This document shows, piece after piece, positions 41,894 through 54,491 of a stretch of 64,000 bases of DNA. Position numbers and translations under genes: made by a program. The stretch's first letter is position 1. The number at the start of each line of letters is the position of its first letter. The stretch lies in NCBI GenBank assembly GCA_037176705.1, contig CM073907.1:10261001-10325000 (forward strand). The letters are read 5' to 3'. The notes under the pieces were generated by a model. It had not been told where the DNA came from. It did not search any database and saw nothing but the letters and a program-made list of their open reading frames with translations. This DNA is from Molossus alvarezi (lineage: Eukaryota > Chordata > Mammalia > Chiroptera > Molossidae).

Positions 41894-42804
41894 CTGGGAC
41901 ACTCAGTGTGTAAGCTCATTGTCCCGATGTAATTATTACCCTTTACTCTCAAAAGCATCCCCGTTTGAATGATCAACACTCTGCTCACTGTACTGTCACA
42001 GCGGGATTCGTAAAACCTCTCAAGAGCAGAACAGATGGAGTCCCAGCTCTGCTCTGCTCACCACGCCAGCCTGCCCCGTCTGCCTCACAAACAGTCCCTT
42101 TGCACAAGTATGTGCCCCCCGCCCCACGGAAACTGTGCTGAGCAGCACTGTGCAGGATCCGGGCAAAGACAGCCGGAGAGGGGCGCGACCGGTAGGGGAC
42201 ACCAGGGCGCACGGCTAGCCACGGCACTTCGAAAGGAAGCGCAGCGTGTTTGGATGAACATGGGCAGATGGGGCCCCTTCGTCTCTCCCTCACTCCTCAC
42301 TTTCGTTCTGGATGCCCACGTTTTACTCCTGTTCTTTTGTTCCAGAAGGGAGAACAGCCTTTGGTTCCAAAAGGAAGAGGGGGAGCGAGGGCGGGAATCC
42401 AGGAGCACCTGAGCGGTGCTGGGGGGCTCCCAGCCGGCTGCCAGGAGTGTGGGGTTGTTTACGGGACCCCCGCCCCAGGCAGGCATATGGTCCTTCCCTC
42501 CGCTCCCCAGCGTCCTGCACGGCATATGCGTGAGCCTCTTCTTTCCTGGGGGACGTGTGCCGGCCCCTCGCTGGGCCTGCAGTGCTGTCATCTCAGACTC
42601 CAGGTTGCACATTAGATGCCGTCTCTGCTGGGAGCCACTCAGCTTTTTAACAGTTTATCCAGCGAAGAAGCAGAGAGAGCCCCCTGCCACCCTGCACTCG
42701 ATGGATTTTGTCTGGGGCGGGAACGGGGGACAGCTGAGAAAGTCTACGAATTCCATAGGGGAGCCACACTTGGATGGCTTGACCTATTCTCTTCCAGTTT
42801 ATCA
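41894..42804. other. single-copy stretch
   Basis: GC-moderate. The overlapping frames of 121-175 codons on both strands lack recognisable domains. Confidence 0.45.
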
Positions 42805-42890
42805 TCATAACATGAAAATGATGACAATAGCTTCCACACAGTGGGTGCTCGCCATGTGCGAGGCTTCGGGCCAAGATCCTTAAAACCAAA
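42805..42890 (-). repeat. MIR 3' part, antisense
   Basis: ATGATGACAATAGCTTCCAC then GTGGGTGCTCGCCATGTGCG, AGGCTTCGGGCCAAGATCCT follows reversed MIR (ATAGCTAACATTTATTGAGTGCTTACTATGTGCCAGGC…CTAAGCGCTTTACA). Confidence 0.75.
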
Positions 42891-43639
42891 TTCTAATCAA
42901 ACCATTCAAACAAATCGTGTGGCTCGTCTCCCAGGAAGCAAGATGCAACACTGACCTTGTGTCTGCCCCTCTCTATACAGCTCTTTAGATCTTTTGTGCC
43001 ATCCCTGTTAGGACGAGCTTCCTAAGATGCATGAATAATGACAATTTTCCATTTAAAAAAAAAAAAAAAGATGATTCATTCCTGTCTATACTAAAGCATC
43101 CCAGTGTACTTGCCAAAGAATCCTTCTTCCGCAAAATATTAACACATGGCCTGCCTTCCAGCCTTAACCTTTCTCCGAATGAAGGGGGCCTTGGGGTCTT
43201 CAGTGTTAGACATGTGGGGAGGCTCAGTCTCATTTCTGCAGGACATTGGCAAGCCTGGGCCCATCCATGTTAACTGTGAATCTCTGCATGCAAGTTTCCC
43301 AGGTTGAGCATCTCAGGGAGCCCTTTCTCTCTGGGAACCTCAGGGGCCTGGTCACCTGGACAGCACCCTGCTGGATGCTGGCCTTCCGACATCCCAGGCT
43401 TCCACCTCGACCTGCAGGCCCGGTTTAATCACGTGTCCCCGTTATGACTTGGGTTGATTTTCCAGCCACAGTAGAACTTGCTCAAACCCCAGCCCACACC
43501 GTATCGTGCTGCCCTCCACGTTCCCCAACTTCAAGGCCGAGGTGAACCTCTACCGAGCTTCTCCCTGGCCAGTCAACCTCCCTTCTCCTGTACAGAAATA
43601 GGTTAAATAAACAAGGGGTGAGAATGTTCTGGATTTTAG
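42891..43639. other. single-copy stretch
   Basis: Contains an A run at 43054-43069. Nothing else recognised. Confidence 0.45.
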
Positions 43640-43770
43640 TGTCTGGTTTGGCCCCGGACTAGCTGTGTGAATGTCCATGATTCAGGGCGTCTCCTGGTGA
43701 CCCAGTTTCCACACCAGCGCATGATGGAGTTAGACCCGATGAACTTAAGGTCCCTCATAGCCCTACCAGT
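43640..43770 (+). repeat. MIR-like fragment
   Basis: GTCTGGTTTGGCCCCGGACT, AGCTGTGTGAATG and AACTTAAGGTCCCTCATAGC follow the MIR order (…ACTAGCTGTGTGACC…AGGTCCCTTCCAGC). Confidence 0.55.
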
Positions 43771-43859
43771 CCATCCGTCTATAAGAAGGAAAAGAAATAG
43801 AAAGCAATTAGGGTTAATTAGGATATTTTGTTTCCTAGATATCCAGTCTTAGAACAGAA
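43771..43859. other. short unique stretch
   Basis: Nothing recognised. Confidence 0.45.
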
Positions 43860-44345
43860 TTAAGTTTTTAATTACACAAGTAATATAAGTGCTCATTGTA
43901 GAAAAATAAAAAATGTCAACCTTTCTATCCCCCCGCCAAAAAAATTCCTAAAATCCTAGTACCCAGAAACAACTAACCTCAACATAGTTCTGTTTACCTT
44001 TCAGAATATTTCCTTTGCAAAAATATAAATACACACACACACACATAAATGAAATACTAGGTCTAAGATGTGGGGTCATGCCAAACAGCTGGTGGAGGCA
44101 TTAATTGGTATATATTTTCTAGGGACCAGTATTTTCTAGGTTGCAATTATGTATCCAAAGTCTTTGAAACATATGTCTTCTTTGATCTAGCTAAAAGTCC
44201 TGCATAAAAACTGGACAAAGATGTATATAAAAGGATGTTCACTCTCGCATTGATTACAATCAGTTTAAAGGAAAAAATGGAAACCAAATGTCCCCAAATC
44301 AGGATTCTGTTGGATCCATTAACTCCACCAATGGAAGACAAGGCG
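43860..44345. repeat. old L1 (L1M-type) 3' fragments
   Basis: The left part (AAGTAATATAAGTGCTCATT, GTAGAAAAATAAAAAATG, CCCAGAAACAACTAACCTCA) and right part (AAAACTGGACAAAGATGTAT, AAGGATGTTCACTCTCGCAT, GAAAACCAAATGTCC-like) resemble ancient L1 3' end sequence. Orientation of the two parts may differ. A short CA run is at 44033-44044. Confidence 0.45.
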
Positions 44346-46239
44346 GGTTTTAATCATGCTGCCCAGATACACCCTTAGGAATGGGGAGAGCTCACTAGAA
44401 CCGGTACGCGAGGCATGTCCTCTAACAACCGCAGGTGAGGCACTTTAATGAAATGCCTTCTTCGAAAAGGCAGGCTGGAGCTGCGGGGTGGTGCTGCCCC
44501 ATGTGGGCTGTGGACGCCACCCCGGCTCCCGTGTGCTCTGCAGTCACAGTCCGTCCTGCTGGCACTGGTGGGCTCGCTGCCACAGGCACGGCGCCGTCCC
44601 CGTCCTCCGCTCCACCTCCCCGCGCCGTGCCCACTCTCACCAAAGCCGGAGCGTCACAGTTTTGAAGCTACAGGATGAAAGCCCTACTGGGTGGCCTTCA
44701 GGGTGGCAGCTGCCTCCCCTCCTCCGGGTGACAGTGGTCGGAAGAGGGAGGCAGGCGGGGGCGTGTGCGGGACTTTCCACAGGCAGGAGGCTCAGAGAGA
44801 GAAGAGCAAGAGAGACAAGGCTCTGGGGCTGGGAAATGGGAAGCGGGTTTTAAAACACACCCACCAAGTTCGTGAAAGTCAGATGCTATTGGGATTTCTC
44901 TCTTTTGATAATATAACCAACGAAGGAAGGAAGGAAGGAAGGAACCTCAAAGTAGGGCCAGCTGACAGCTGGGGAAGGAACACTTTCTCTCTTCCTTTCC
45001 TTCTCCAACATCCCTCTTTAATTTTCCTGATCCATTGATACACTCTCCCATGTCTAATTTCATAGTCCAGCTGCAGGTCCCAATGGCCTGGGGTAGTATT
45101 AACAAGATGGGAACTTAGAGAAAGTCGCTGGTCCGCCTTGGAGGAATGTGTATGATGCTCCACCTATTCTCACCTTAGTCTTCACCTCACTGATCTTCAC
45201 TGGGGTGACTGCAAGTTAAGAGAACCTTCCTCACCCTCTCCTGGTCACCCCGATTGCTGTGGTCTCGCTGTACCCATCTTGTCCTGGGCATTAATTAGTC
45301 AATGAATTTCTCGGGTACCCCTTCACTCACTCCAAGTACACTTACTCTAATTTGAACGCTCAGCACCCCGCTTTCTCTCTCAGACTTGGAATAGTACTCA
45401 ACATCAGTTAAGTGAATCCAACTCCTTCTCTGTGATGAAGCATCCTTTCCCTCAACATCCCTATATTCTCCACCTCCATACTTTCTTGTTAATGTGCAAT
45501 GATGAGCGGTTAATTTATTTAGCTTCTAGTTAACAGACACGGTAAAACTGAGCTGCAATAAAAACACGGTTTTCCCAGCATCTCCTCAGCTGCCTAGCAG
45601 TTGCCTACTCCCCATCTTCATACCTGCTCCGTACCCAGCCCCCAGGTGGGTGCAGCTACGGCTGGTCTGGTGCTTGGGTGCTGTCACCTGGCTTCTGACA
45701 ATCCGTATTGCCTCTAGAGGTGATCAAATGTAGAAGGAAAGTCTTGGTGCCACACAAAATGAGAGAAAAATGGAGGCCACTACATCCCACAATGAAGAAG
45801 AGTTAGCAATACCACTCCGGGTGGAAGGGGGGCATCCAGCTCACTGGATGCAGTGCTAGGCTGTGCTCACCAGGAACCAAGAACCCCCAGTGCAGAAGAC
45901 ACACAGATGCTGTCCTGACCCAGGGAGTGTGGACAAAGCAGACATGTGCTAAGTGGTCTATTACAGACCCTTACAAGGAGCCTACACAGGGGTAAGTCCA
46001 ACGGTGTCAACCCAGGTATGCGCGCACTTACGCTAGTAAAAACAATTTGTATTTATTACGCATTTGGTTCTGTCAGTCGCTTTGAAATTCAAGGCCTCAG
46101 GTAGCAGAATTGTCTTCAGATGTGACAGTAAAGTTTAAGATTTAGAAACAACAATGAAACGTGGCAGAATTTGGTTATGACTCCTTTACCATCTCAGAGA
46201 TGATGAATGATGAAGGTCTTCAATTAAATTGCTCTTAAA
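44346..46239. other. single-copy stretch
   Basis: No transposon or gene recognised. Contains (GGAA)n at 44923-44944. Frames of 76-121 codons at 44435-45038 overlap in several phases and lack domains. Confidence 0.45.
44923..44944 (+). repeat. (GGAA)n microsatellite
   Basis: About five GGAA units. GGAA runs are ETS-binding sites in general, but there is no evidence of function here. Confidence 0.85.
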
Positions 46240-46250
46240 AATGAGTGATG

Positions 46251-46490
46251 TAGCCCGGCCGGTGTGGCTCAGTGGTTGAGCATCAACCCATGCACCAAGA
46301 GGTCGCTGGTTCAATTCCCGGTCAGGACACATGCCCAGGTTGTGGGTACGCTCCCCAGTGGGGGGCTTGCAGAAGGAGGCCAATTGATGTTCTCTCTCAT
46401 TGATGTCTCTATTTCTCTCTCCCTCTCCCTTTCTCTGTCTCTGAAATCAATTTTAAAAATTAAAATAAAATTATATCCACTTTAAAAAGT
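46251..46490 (+). mobile_element. Ves-type bat SINE (type B)
   Basis: Head CCGGCCGGTGTGGCTCAGTG, B-box-like GGTTCAATTCCCGGTC, GGGGGGCTTGCAGAAGGAGG, a CT-rich middle and tail GAAATCAATTTTAAAAATTA. Target duplication AATGAGTGAT (46240-46249) / AATGAGTCAT (46491-46500), one mismatch. Confidence 0.95.
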
Positions 46491-46500
46491 AATGAGTCAT

Positions 46501-46725
46501 ATACTGGTATACAGAATGCCTTCCTATTGGCCCAAGTAAGGACTAAGTCTCATTTTCTAAGCACTGTAGATGAAGTGGAGTTGAGGAACACCAAACAGCA
46601 ATCATTAGTCATCTTGGCTTAAAGCCTACTCATTCCGGACCATCACATTAAATGATATTGCAATGTAATTGATATCGAAAACATACATGAATCAACACTA
46701 GCATTCATTGTGATCATTACTCATT
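46501..46725. other. short unique stretch
   Basis: Nothing recognised. Confidence 0.45.
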
Positions 46726-46890
46726 TTGTAACACTGAGCTAAGTACATTCTAGAAATCGCCTCATTTATTAACCGAGTAACCTATATGAGAGGTTTTCCC
46801 ATGGGTCTTATTTTACAGATGGGGAAACTGAGGCACGGGAAGGCGAGGTGACCTGTGCCTGGTTTCCAACCTGGTAAGCAGGGGGCTACA
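46726..46890 (-). repeat. MIR, antisense, well preserved
   Basis: AACACTGAGCTAAGTACATT, CGCCTCATTTATTAACCGAG, TCTTATTTTACAGATGGGGA, AACTGAGGCACGGGAAGGCG and GGTGACCTGTGCCTGG follow the reversed MIR almost end to end. Confidence 0.92.
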
Positions 46891-48090
46891 GTCTTGTTCT
46901 CCTTGGTTCTAAGGCCACAGCGTCCTCACCCATGAGCACACCAACTAGGTCCAGTTACGGTATTTAATAATACAGAAATCACAGTTAAAAAAAAAAAAAG
47001 TAACTGTAACAGTTAAAATCGAGTTGAAAACCAGCCGCATCAAAATGGTGTATGTGTCTGATCACCGACGCACAAGTTCACTGCCCATTTCTAGAGAGTG
47101 ACTACGGGAGACTTCCTCCCATTATTGTCAGTCTGAACTTGAAAGCTATCGGCAGGCTTTAAACCACAAGGCTCTAAAGGGGGCGGGGGGGGGCATCTTT
47201 TACAAACGGTCCTTTCTGGCCGTTCCTCAACGTGTGAGAGACGAGGTGGTTTTCCTCTGGCCCCTGCTGCTCTGAGGTCTCTGCTCAGCACAGGCTGCAG
47301 GGACCCCTGCCTGGCATCAGCCCGTGATGCTTCTTGGAGAAGCTCCATGGGAACCGGACCTGACAGGCTCCTGGGAGCCTCCTGCCCACCTGATGAAGAC
47401 ATCACAGGCTACATGGAACATTCAAACACGGCGCTGGCTGCTTCGTGTCCCTTAGAGTGCAAATCAGTCCCTTGTTCTGTCGCTGGGCTTTCTCTTTCAA
47501 TGTAGGCGTTGGGACCTAATCAGAAGCTGGTGCCTATGACATTCAGTGGCTCTCTCTCTTCTGGGGGTTATGAAATGCTTTCAATGAACACGATGTTTTA
47601 AGGTTCCCCATATTCTGCCCCGAGGGTCAGTCTCCTGTGTTTGGTGACCCCCCCTCTATTGTGTGGGTTTCCCTGTGCTGATAAGCTTGTACTTTGAACT
47701 TACTGAGTATTACAAACAGGACTGAGCTGAAATGTATTACATATCAGAGAAGGACTTCAACCACAGGAAGCTAAGTGGAGAAGAATGATTTCACTGAAGG
47801 AATTTTTGCCCAGTAATGTACTCAAAATAAGAAGAATCCAAATATTTTCCCCACCAAATTTCTCACCTAAGAGAGAAAGATGTCAAAGCACAAGGCTTAT
47901 AAACTTCATCTCCAAATGAATATTTTTATACTTCAGTTGATTTTTAAAAGCCATTAACCTGAACCTTATTGTAAGATTTCGAAGGATGACAATCTTTTAA
48001 CTAAGGCGGTTGAAGGTTAAACAGAAACACCCCTAGGAAAATCATATTGGGATTGTACTTGAAAAAAGAGAACGGGAGGGTTCATTCATT
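46891..48090. other. single-copy stretch
   Basis: Contains an A run (46986-46999) and a G run (47178-47192). No repeat family or gene recognised. Confidence 0.45.
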
Positions 48091-48139
48091 TTCTTTTCTT
48101 TTTCTATTAGAGAGAGAGGGAGGGAGGGAGGGAGGGAGG

Positions 48140-48170
<31 letters not shown>

Positions 48171-48326
48171 CAATGTGAGAAAACTACATTGATCGGTTGC
48201 CTCCTGTATGCGCCCGGACAGGGGATTGAACCCACAACCTAGGTATGTGCCCTGATGGGAATTGAACCCTCAACCTTCTGGTACATGGGACGATGCTCCA
48301 ACTAACTGAGCTGCCCAGCCAGGGCG
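48091..48326 (-). mobile_element. older Ves-like tRNA-SINE, antisense
   Basis: The minus strand reads GCCCTGGCTGGGCAGCTCAG then TTAGTTGGAGCATCGTCCCA, GTTCAATTCCCATCAGGG, GGAGGCAACCGATCAATGTA, then a GA/GGGA run on the plus strand (48109-48164). It differs from types A and B in the head (GGGCAGCTCAG). Possible target duplication GTTCATTC (48080-48087 and 48331-48338). Confidence 0.85.
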
Positions 48327-48799
48327 AGAAGTTCATTCTTAACTCTGTTGCACTAATGGCAAATACGTGGTTTATCAAAGTGGTGCAAATTCAAGGAAAA
48401 GGCTCGCTGTAGCTGAGCCCACACATACACGAAACTGAAAACTAAAGCGAATTGGTCTGGAGTCCTTTACATCGAACACGGAGCCAAGATCTTTGAAACA
48501 AACGTTCTTTCAGTCTTAGATCATCTGGTGACCGGTCACAGTTCCCCCCTCACAAATACAGCTACTTCCTGCAAGCTCCAAGCCAATCACACTCTGCACC
48601 ACTTCCAATCAAACCGGCCCCTGCATGTCCGCATTTCGATGCCGTCACACTGACGACGACGGCAAACTTGATTCAGAAGTTCGCACCGAGACGCCAAGTC
48701 TGAGACATGTATTACTTTGCACCGGCTGGGTTGGAAAGTCCAGGCATCCTGATCCCTGGCGGCGTCTCTCTGTACTGTGTTGTGCCCTCCTACTTGGGA
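48327..48799. other. single-copy stretch
   Basis: Nothing recognised. Confidence 0.45.
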
Positions 48800-48940
48800 T
48801 TTGTTATTTGGATGTATTTCTTGCTGCCTAAACCACAACCTTCATGAGACGAGGAACTCTCTGTACCTGCCAAGGTGTAGTCTGTGGCATTATAGCCTTC
48901 CAGCGCCTTGTACACAGCAGCCACTCAGTAAATACAAACG
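48800..48940 (+). repeat. L2-like 3' end
   Basis: AACCTTCATGAGACGAGGAA, CTCTGTACCTGCCAAGGTGT, TTCCAGCGCCTTGTACACAG and CAGCCACTCAGTAAATAC follow the L2 3' end order (CTCCATGAGGGCAGGGAC…CCCAGCGCCTAGCACAGTGCC…CTCAATAAATA). Confidence 0.65.
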
Positions 48941-49280
48941 GAAGGGAGGACCTGGGAATTTACCCTGTAGGTACGCCTCTGAAGATGTGTTGGTGCAGGG
49001 CACAGAGAACAGATATTCGTTTCCAACAATGGGAAGTAGGATCCACGTAAAATGCTCGTCAACAGAGGGATGATGAGATGAACAGCCATACCAGGCAAAC
49101 TATGGACCACAACATATATGAAACATACACATTGCACTTAACGTTGTGAGAGCACGTGAGATAAATCAGGTATGAAAAAATACCCATGATATGATTATAT
49201 TTAAAAAAAAAGGTGCAGAAAAACATGTGTAGTATGCTCCCATTTTTAACAAGTCCGTGCATCTATACTATGTTCTGAAG
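48941..49280 (+). repeat. old L1 (L1M-type) 3' fragment
   Basis: AAATGCTCGTCAACAGAGGG, ATGATGAGATGAACAGCC, ATACCCATGATATGATTATA and GTGTAGTATGCTCCCATTTT resemble the ancient L1 3' region (…TGTCCATCAATAGGGG…GTATAGTATGATCCCATTT). Diverged. Confidence 0.5.
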
Positions 49281-49455
49281 CATAACCACCTTTTCAAGCG
49301 TCACACATCGCTGAGGGGTAAGCGGCATGCTCTCATGAGCGCTAGCTCTAGGAAGGGGAACATGGCAGATGAAGGGGAAATTGTGCTCCTTTCTATGATT
49401 TCCTGCTTCTGATCTTCCTCGAGTATCTATATATTTACAGCAAAAGATTAAGGAC
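49281..49455. other. short unique stretch
   Basis: Nothing recognised. Confidence 0.45.
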
Positions 49456-49468
49456 AATAAATACTATT

Positions 49469-49703
49469 TTTTTTTATCCTCATCCGAGGACATTTTTGCA
49501 TTTATCTCCAGACAGAGCGGGAGGGAGAGAGAGAGAAACATTGATGTGAGAGAGACACATCAACCAGTTGCCACCCACACGACCCCAACCGGGGCCAGGG
49601 ACAAACTGTAACTGAGATACACGCCCTTAGCAGGAACCGAACCTGGGACTCTCTGGTCCACAAACCGAAGCTCTAACCACTGAGCCAAACCAGCCAGGGT
49701 GAA
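49469..49703 (-). mobile_element. Ves-type bat SINE (type A, antisense), young
   Basis: The minus-strand head is ACCCTGGCTGGTTTGGCTCA, a B-box-like GGTTCGGTTCCTGC, and tail core TCCTCGGATGAGGATAAAAA. Perfect 13-bp target duplication AATAAATACTATT (49456-49468 and 49704-49716). Confidence 0.97.
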
Positions 49704-49716
49704 AATAAATACTATT

Positions 49717-52700
49717 ATCTAAATGAATGAATGAATGAAGTCAACATAATCAAATGGTTAGCTCTGGGTGCCTGTTCCGGTTAGGAGGACAAGCTCTCCA
49801 GGAGGGAAACACTGCAGGAAGACAGGTCCCGAGTGAAGGGCAAAGTAGCATCATGCAAATGATCCCATCCGGGGAGTCTGCAGACCACATTCCTGGCGCA
49901 CCTTCTACCTGCCAAGCTGTGTGGCTACATAGCTTCCTATCTCTCACTCTCCTCGTTTGTCTAAGGTAAGCTCGGGTAGACTAAAAGATTCCAAAATTCC
50001 TTTGAATTCTAAACTTCTCACCCACTCTTTTTTGAGAGAGAGAGAGAGAAAGAAAGGAGGTCATGGAAAACATGATGAGGGTCATGAAATGGACCAAACA
50101 TGACAGATGTTAGTTGCACTGTTATTAGAAGTCAGGCAGCAGAATCTGACAATGGCGGGGGAGGGGGGGTACTTAGGAGGTTAACATTCATTTTAAACTT
50201 TGCATCATGCTATGAATCTAAGTTTTCATCTGCATCCAACCCTACATAACCTCCTCGGGACAAGGGAACATGGCTTACAGCACGACATTTCAATATCCAG
50301 ACGGAGGTGCACTTGGAACACATTACGAGTCTGCTCTCTGTCATCAAGATCCCCGCACCCACCTTGTGTCCATATGTAGCCAGGACCCAGGTGTTGGTCC
50401 AGTTCTCTTCCATTTGGGGGGAGTGGGAAAACGGGGGCACAGTTTAGCATGGAAGTCTTTGTTCCTATTCCCTTTTTTCTCACCTTTCTAGATTGGAAAC
50501 CTAAAACATACACGCTGGTTGATCAGCAGGTAACATCTGTTCCTCTTGCTACAGCGGAAGTGACCCTGAATCTCATCAACTTGATATGCAACCTCCTGTC
50601 CCTGAAACCATATTGATCCATGAATTTTACTCCAAATGCGTTACAGATATAAGACCAGGAGGGTCACTCCAATATTGTCTAATGAGAAGAACTTTTTTAT
50701 TTTCCAGCCTCGATTAAAAAAAAGGCAACTTCTTTGAATCATGACACCCTATTAAATGCACAAGCAGCCAATGGTTTTGCTTGTCCCCATTGAAATTACA
50801 TGCAGTTCTTTTTATGATTTCTGACAGAGGAGCTTAATTAGACCTTAGAAAGGACAAGTTCATTTTCTTAGCCAACTTTGAATGATGATCTTCCCCACCT
50901 AACTCTACTTGAGAATCAATAGCTCCGGCTTTGACTTGAGCAGCTCCCAGGGTGCTATCTGCGACAGGCCAGCTCCCAGCCACCCCCGGCGACTTTTCCT
51001 CCCCCAAACGTTTCTTTATTTCTCCTTAAGAGCTACAGAGACAGATCTGGTTAGCATGCATTGAGGACCCTGGGAAAGAACGTTCCAGAGCGGGGAGAAT
51101 GATGGAAAGGATTTGGAAGAGTGATAGAAAGGATGTCCCTCCTTGAGCTGGAGAATGTCGGCACCAATGGTTAGAGAGGGGGATGGAACCAGGCAGGCAA
51201 AGGTTGACGTTGGGAGCCCTTTGCTTTGCACCTGCTTTCCACAGACCTCTCCTCTTCTGCCACTTAGCTGTCCCCTCTGGTGCGTTCCTCCCTGCCCCAC
51301 AGTTGACCAGGAACCTGATCTCATCCACTGCAGAACCTCAATTTGGACCGGTCTTCTCCCCCTTAGCAGTGTCCAGCTAAGAATCTTTCTCCCAACCCTA
51401 TCCAAACCTGCCTACCCTGCGTGGACCCTACTCAGCTGTAGAGACGAAAACATGTAAACAGTTCAGTTCGGAACTGCAGTGTAAGCAATGTTACAGTGCT
51501 TCTGAGAGTAAAACACCCGACATGCCTCTTCCCAGTTCCCGTCCCGCAGACCCTGCTCTCATTTCCTTTGAACCCGGGCACAATCTTACAAATCTCATTG
51601 CTAAGCAGCAACGGGTTCGCATTGGCCTGAAAGATGGAAACTGCCATCACCGTTTACCCCTGAAGGCGGGCACGCCAGTGGTTAACACAAGCATGGGCAG
51701 CTGCCAAAGAAGGTGGGTAAGGTAAGGGCCTTATCACAGGTACAGGGGGTCTTTCAATGAACCTATGAGGACACCCCATCACTCACCCATGGAACGGACC
51801 CCTCTAGGACACCCCTCCTGACTCAGCTGCAAGCACAGACCGTTGCCATCTGTCTGCAACATGCTCTGTGGACACCCCCCCCCCCCGTTTCTTCCTCCTT
51901 GACTATTTCATGATTTAAGGCTTAAGCCTTTACAGTGTTGCGACTAAGATATTCGACTTTGTTATATATTTAAATGCAGTGGGGGGAAAACGAAACAAAT
52001 CGCCACTCATCTTGAAGGCAGCCCTCATGCAGATTTGGGTCTTTTTCCTGGTTTCTGAACTTGGAAGCCTTTATTCACATACAGGGAAGAGGTGTGCAGT
52101 GCCCACTTCTAAGGGAAAACTGCCCACCTCAAAACTCCATTCAGCAAATTTCGCGAGTCCAGTTAAATGGAAGGTGTCCGATCCCACCTGGTCACACATC
52201 TCTTACACAGGCATCATGGACCCTCCATGCACAAAGCAGCCATCGGAATCAATAACACGACTGGGACCTACATGATCTGAGTTCTGATACACAAGCCACT
52301 AGTTTGACATTCGTACAGAAGCATCATTCCTTTTGAACGGCTCGGGTTTGTGGAACGGTTCCCTGTCACCGCACGCCAACGACACGTGTCCATTAATGCA
52401 GGAACCAAATGACCCTTGTTTCATTCCCATCGGGGCATCTCACCGCAGATGTCTTCTGAACCCTGTTAGATACCCACACCCCCTCATTCAGATTCACACT
52501 GCATCTCCGTCGTCCTGCGTGATTTCAGCACATTTTCCAACTTGTCTGGTCTCTTTCAAAGTTTCTGAGACGAACCTTAGCTCTCTCTCCCGTGGGCAAC
52601 TGCCACAGAAGCAAAGACAGGTAGGAGGTGGCAAAGCTTCACGGTGGGGGAGGCGCATCCTGATTGGATGCTGCTCCTGGCGGAGCTGGACATAGGCTAC

Positions 52701-53059
52701 CCAGGAGGGGGCAACCTGTGTGATTGGTCAGGGCTCATATTTGGTTTTCTCCGCTTGGTCCTGAATGGGACTTGATCAGGTATGGATAAGTCCGGGCCAT
52801 TTCGGGCTCACTGTTACAGGGGTCCTTGCTTGGCTTCTGGGATTGGTTCCTGCAGGTCATGGGTCAGAATTCTAATGTTATTCATGGTCTGGACATGGTT
52901 TGTACATTCACTCTCTCAACTGACACACTGAAAAGTCCTGCTTAGATCCAGCAACACTCAAATGGCCAAGCAGTATGAACAAATGCTACTTCCCATCCAA
53001 CTGGCTAGCTCAGCATTTCTTCTCTGTGATTACAAACTAAAACGTATTCCATGTAGAGG
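49717..53059. other. long mostly single-copy stretch
   Basis: No gene recognised. Contains (AATG)n at 49721-49738, (GA)n at 50033-50050 and a 12-C run at 51875-51886. Around 52660-52860 paired ATTGG boxes (GATTGGATG, GATTGGTCA, GATTGGTTCC) could belong to an unrecognised LTR, but no family is assigned. Confidence 0.4.
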
Positions 53060-53400
53060 ATTTTGAAGAATGCTAAACACACAAAGAAAATAACACTAAG
53101 TAAGTATTCCATGATGTTTAAAAGATAACCCCATTAACATTTTGGAGTATACTTTCCCACCGTTCTTTACATATGTGAAATTCATAAAAATAGGATTGAC
53201 CTGGGCAAACTATTTGCAAACTCTTTTGTAACCAACAACAAAAACCTAGCAATCTCACAAACAGTCTCCGCCTCGTTTAGCGATTTTCCTTATCACTGTC
53301 TTAACGACTTTGTGGTGTGACTATGTTATTTTAATGACATTAAAAGTCCCTGTCCTCTGTTAATTGGGGGTTTCTATGGTATTTCTAATTGTTCACTGTG
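53060..53400 (-). repeat. old L1 (L1M-type) 3' fragment, antisense
   Basis: AACCCCATTAACATTTTGGA, GTATACTTTCCCACCGTTCT, TTACATATGTGAAATTCATA and TTTTGTAACCAACAAC parallel the antisense L1 3' end (ACTGTTAACATTTTGGTGTATTTCCTTCC…TTTTGTAACCTGC). Confidence 0.5.
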
Positions 53401-53622
53401 ATGAAAAAAGTACTGCAGGAAACATTCTTGCAGGTAACTCTTCCCATGCAGTTCTGAACCAACAGATTCTCAAGAAAAAGTAAAGTGTCGGGGTTGAGAA
53501 CTGACCGAGGCAACAGGGTGAAGTACCTGTGGGGATGGGCAGGTGTCTTTGGCTGTCTGTGTTCCACCATCTCCCCTCTTTCCCTATACCCCTTGCTTCT
53601 CTTTCTGGGCCCCAGGTCCCCA
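53401..53622. other. short unique stretch
   Basis: Nothing recognised. Confidence 0.45.
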
Positions 53623-53694
53623 TTAGGTCCCTCCAAGGATGCAGTAATGAGGCTGTTTTAGGTCCCTCCAAGGATGCAGTAATGAGGCTGTTTT
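53623..53694 (+). repeat. perfect 35-bp tandem duplication
   Basis: Unit AGGTCCCTCCAAGGATGCAG followed by TAATGAGGCTGTTTT occurs twice in succession (53625-53659 and 53660-53694) without a mismatch. The period is not a multiple of three. Confidence 0.97.
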
Positions 53695-54491
53695 GCCGTC
53701 CCTGCCCCCTCTTTGTAAGCACATGCTTAGCTGCGGTGACCCAGGAACACCCCAGCACCTTGGAGACATCACACAGCTCTGGAATCCCTGTTCCTGGGCG
53801 TCTAAACTTCAAAGGGTCTGCCTGCCAGCCTGGGACATCCCAGCTGAACCTGGAGTTGACCCTCCTGCTGCAGAGACAGGTGTTCTCTCCGGGGGAATCA
53901 TGCACCGTTTCCCGTCCAGGTCAAACATTCCGGCACAAAGTTAGCCGAAAACGAATGCTGCTTCCGGGCTAGGGAAACAGGCACACTGACAAGTCGTGGT
54001 TGGGGTGGACCCAGGCTGAGGTCCTGAGGCTTATCCAATCTGGGGGTGCCCTTAGAGGAAGAGAATATACGTTCCTAGAGTAAAATTAGCGATATGGTCT
54101 GCAAATGTTGAGTTCACCAAGGAAGCTGCGATACCTGCCGTGTGTTCTATGTGGACGTGTCCTGCCTTCACCAGGAGGCTGGCGGTGCCTGCAGGGTCTA
54201 CCTGGCACAGGCACGGTGACCTAGGGCACAGGGCCTTGTCTTTGCTGGGGAAGGCTGTCATCAGCAACCTCCGCATGGTGGGCGCGGTTCATGGCCCCCC
54301 TCACGCGAGCCCACACTGGGAACACAGAGCAGGGAGCCTGCTTTCTGCTGAGCATTCCCAGGATGGCACGCCAGGGAGCAGCCAGCCACGCCCGTCCTTG
54401 AAGCATGGATAGGACTGTGCTGGTGGCCGACGGAAGGAAGAATGTCCCAAGCAGAGAGAATACCAGGAACAAAAAGTATATGAAGGCAGCC
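53695..54491. other. single-copy stretch
   Basis: No gene or repeat recognised. Frames of up to 170 codons lack domains. Confidence 0.45.
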
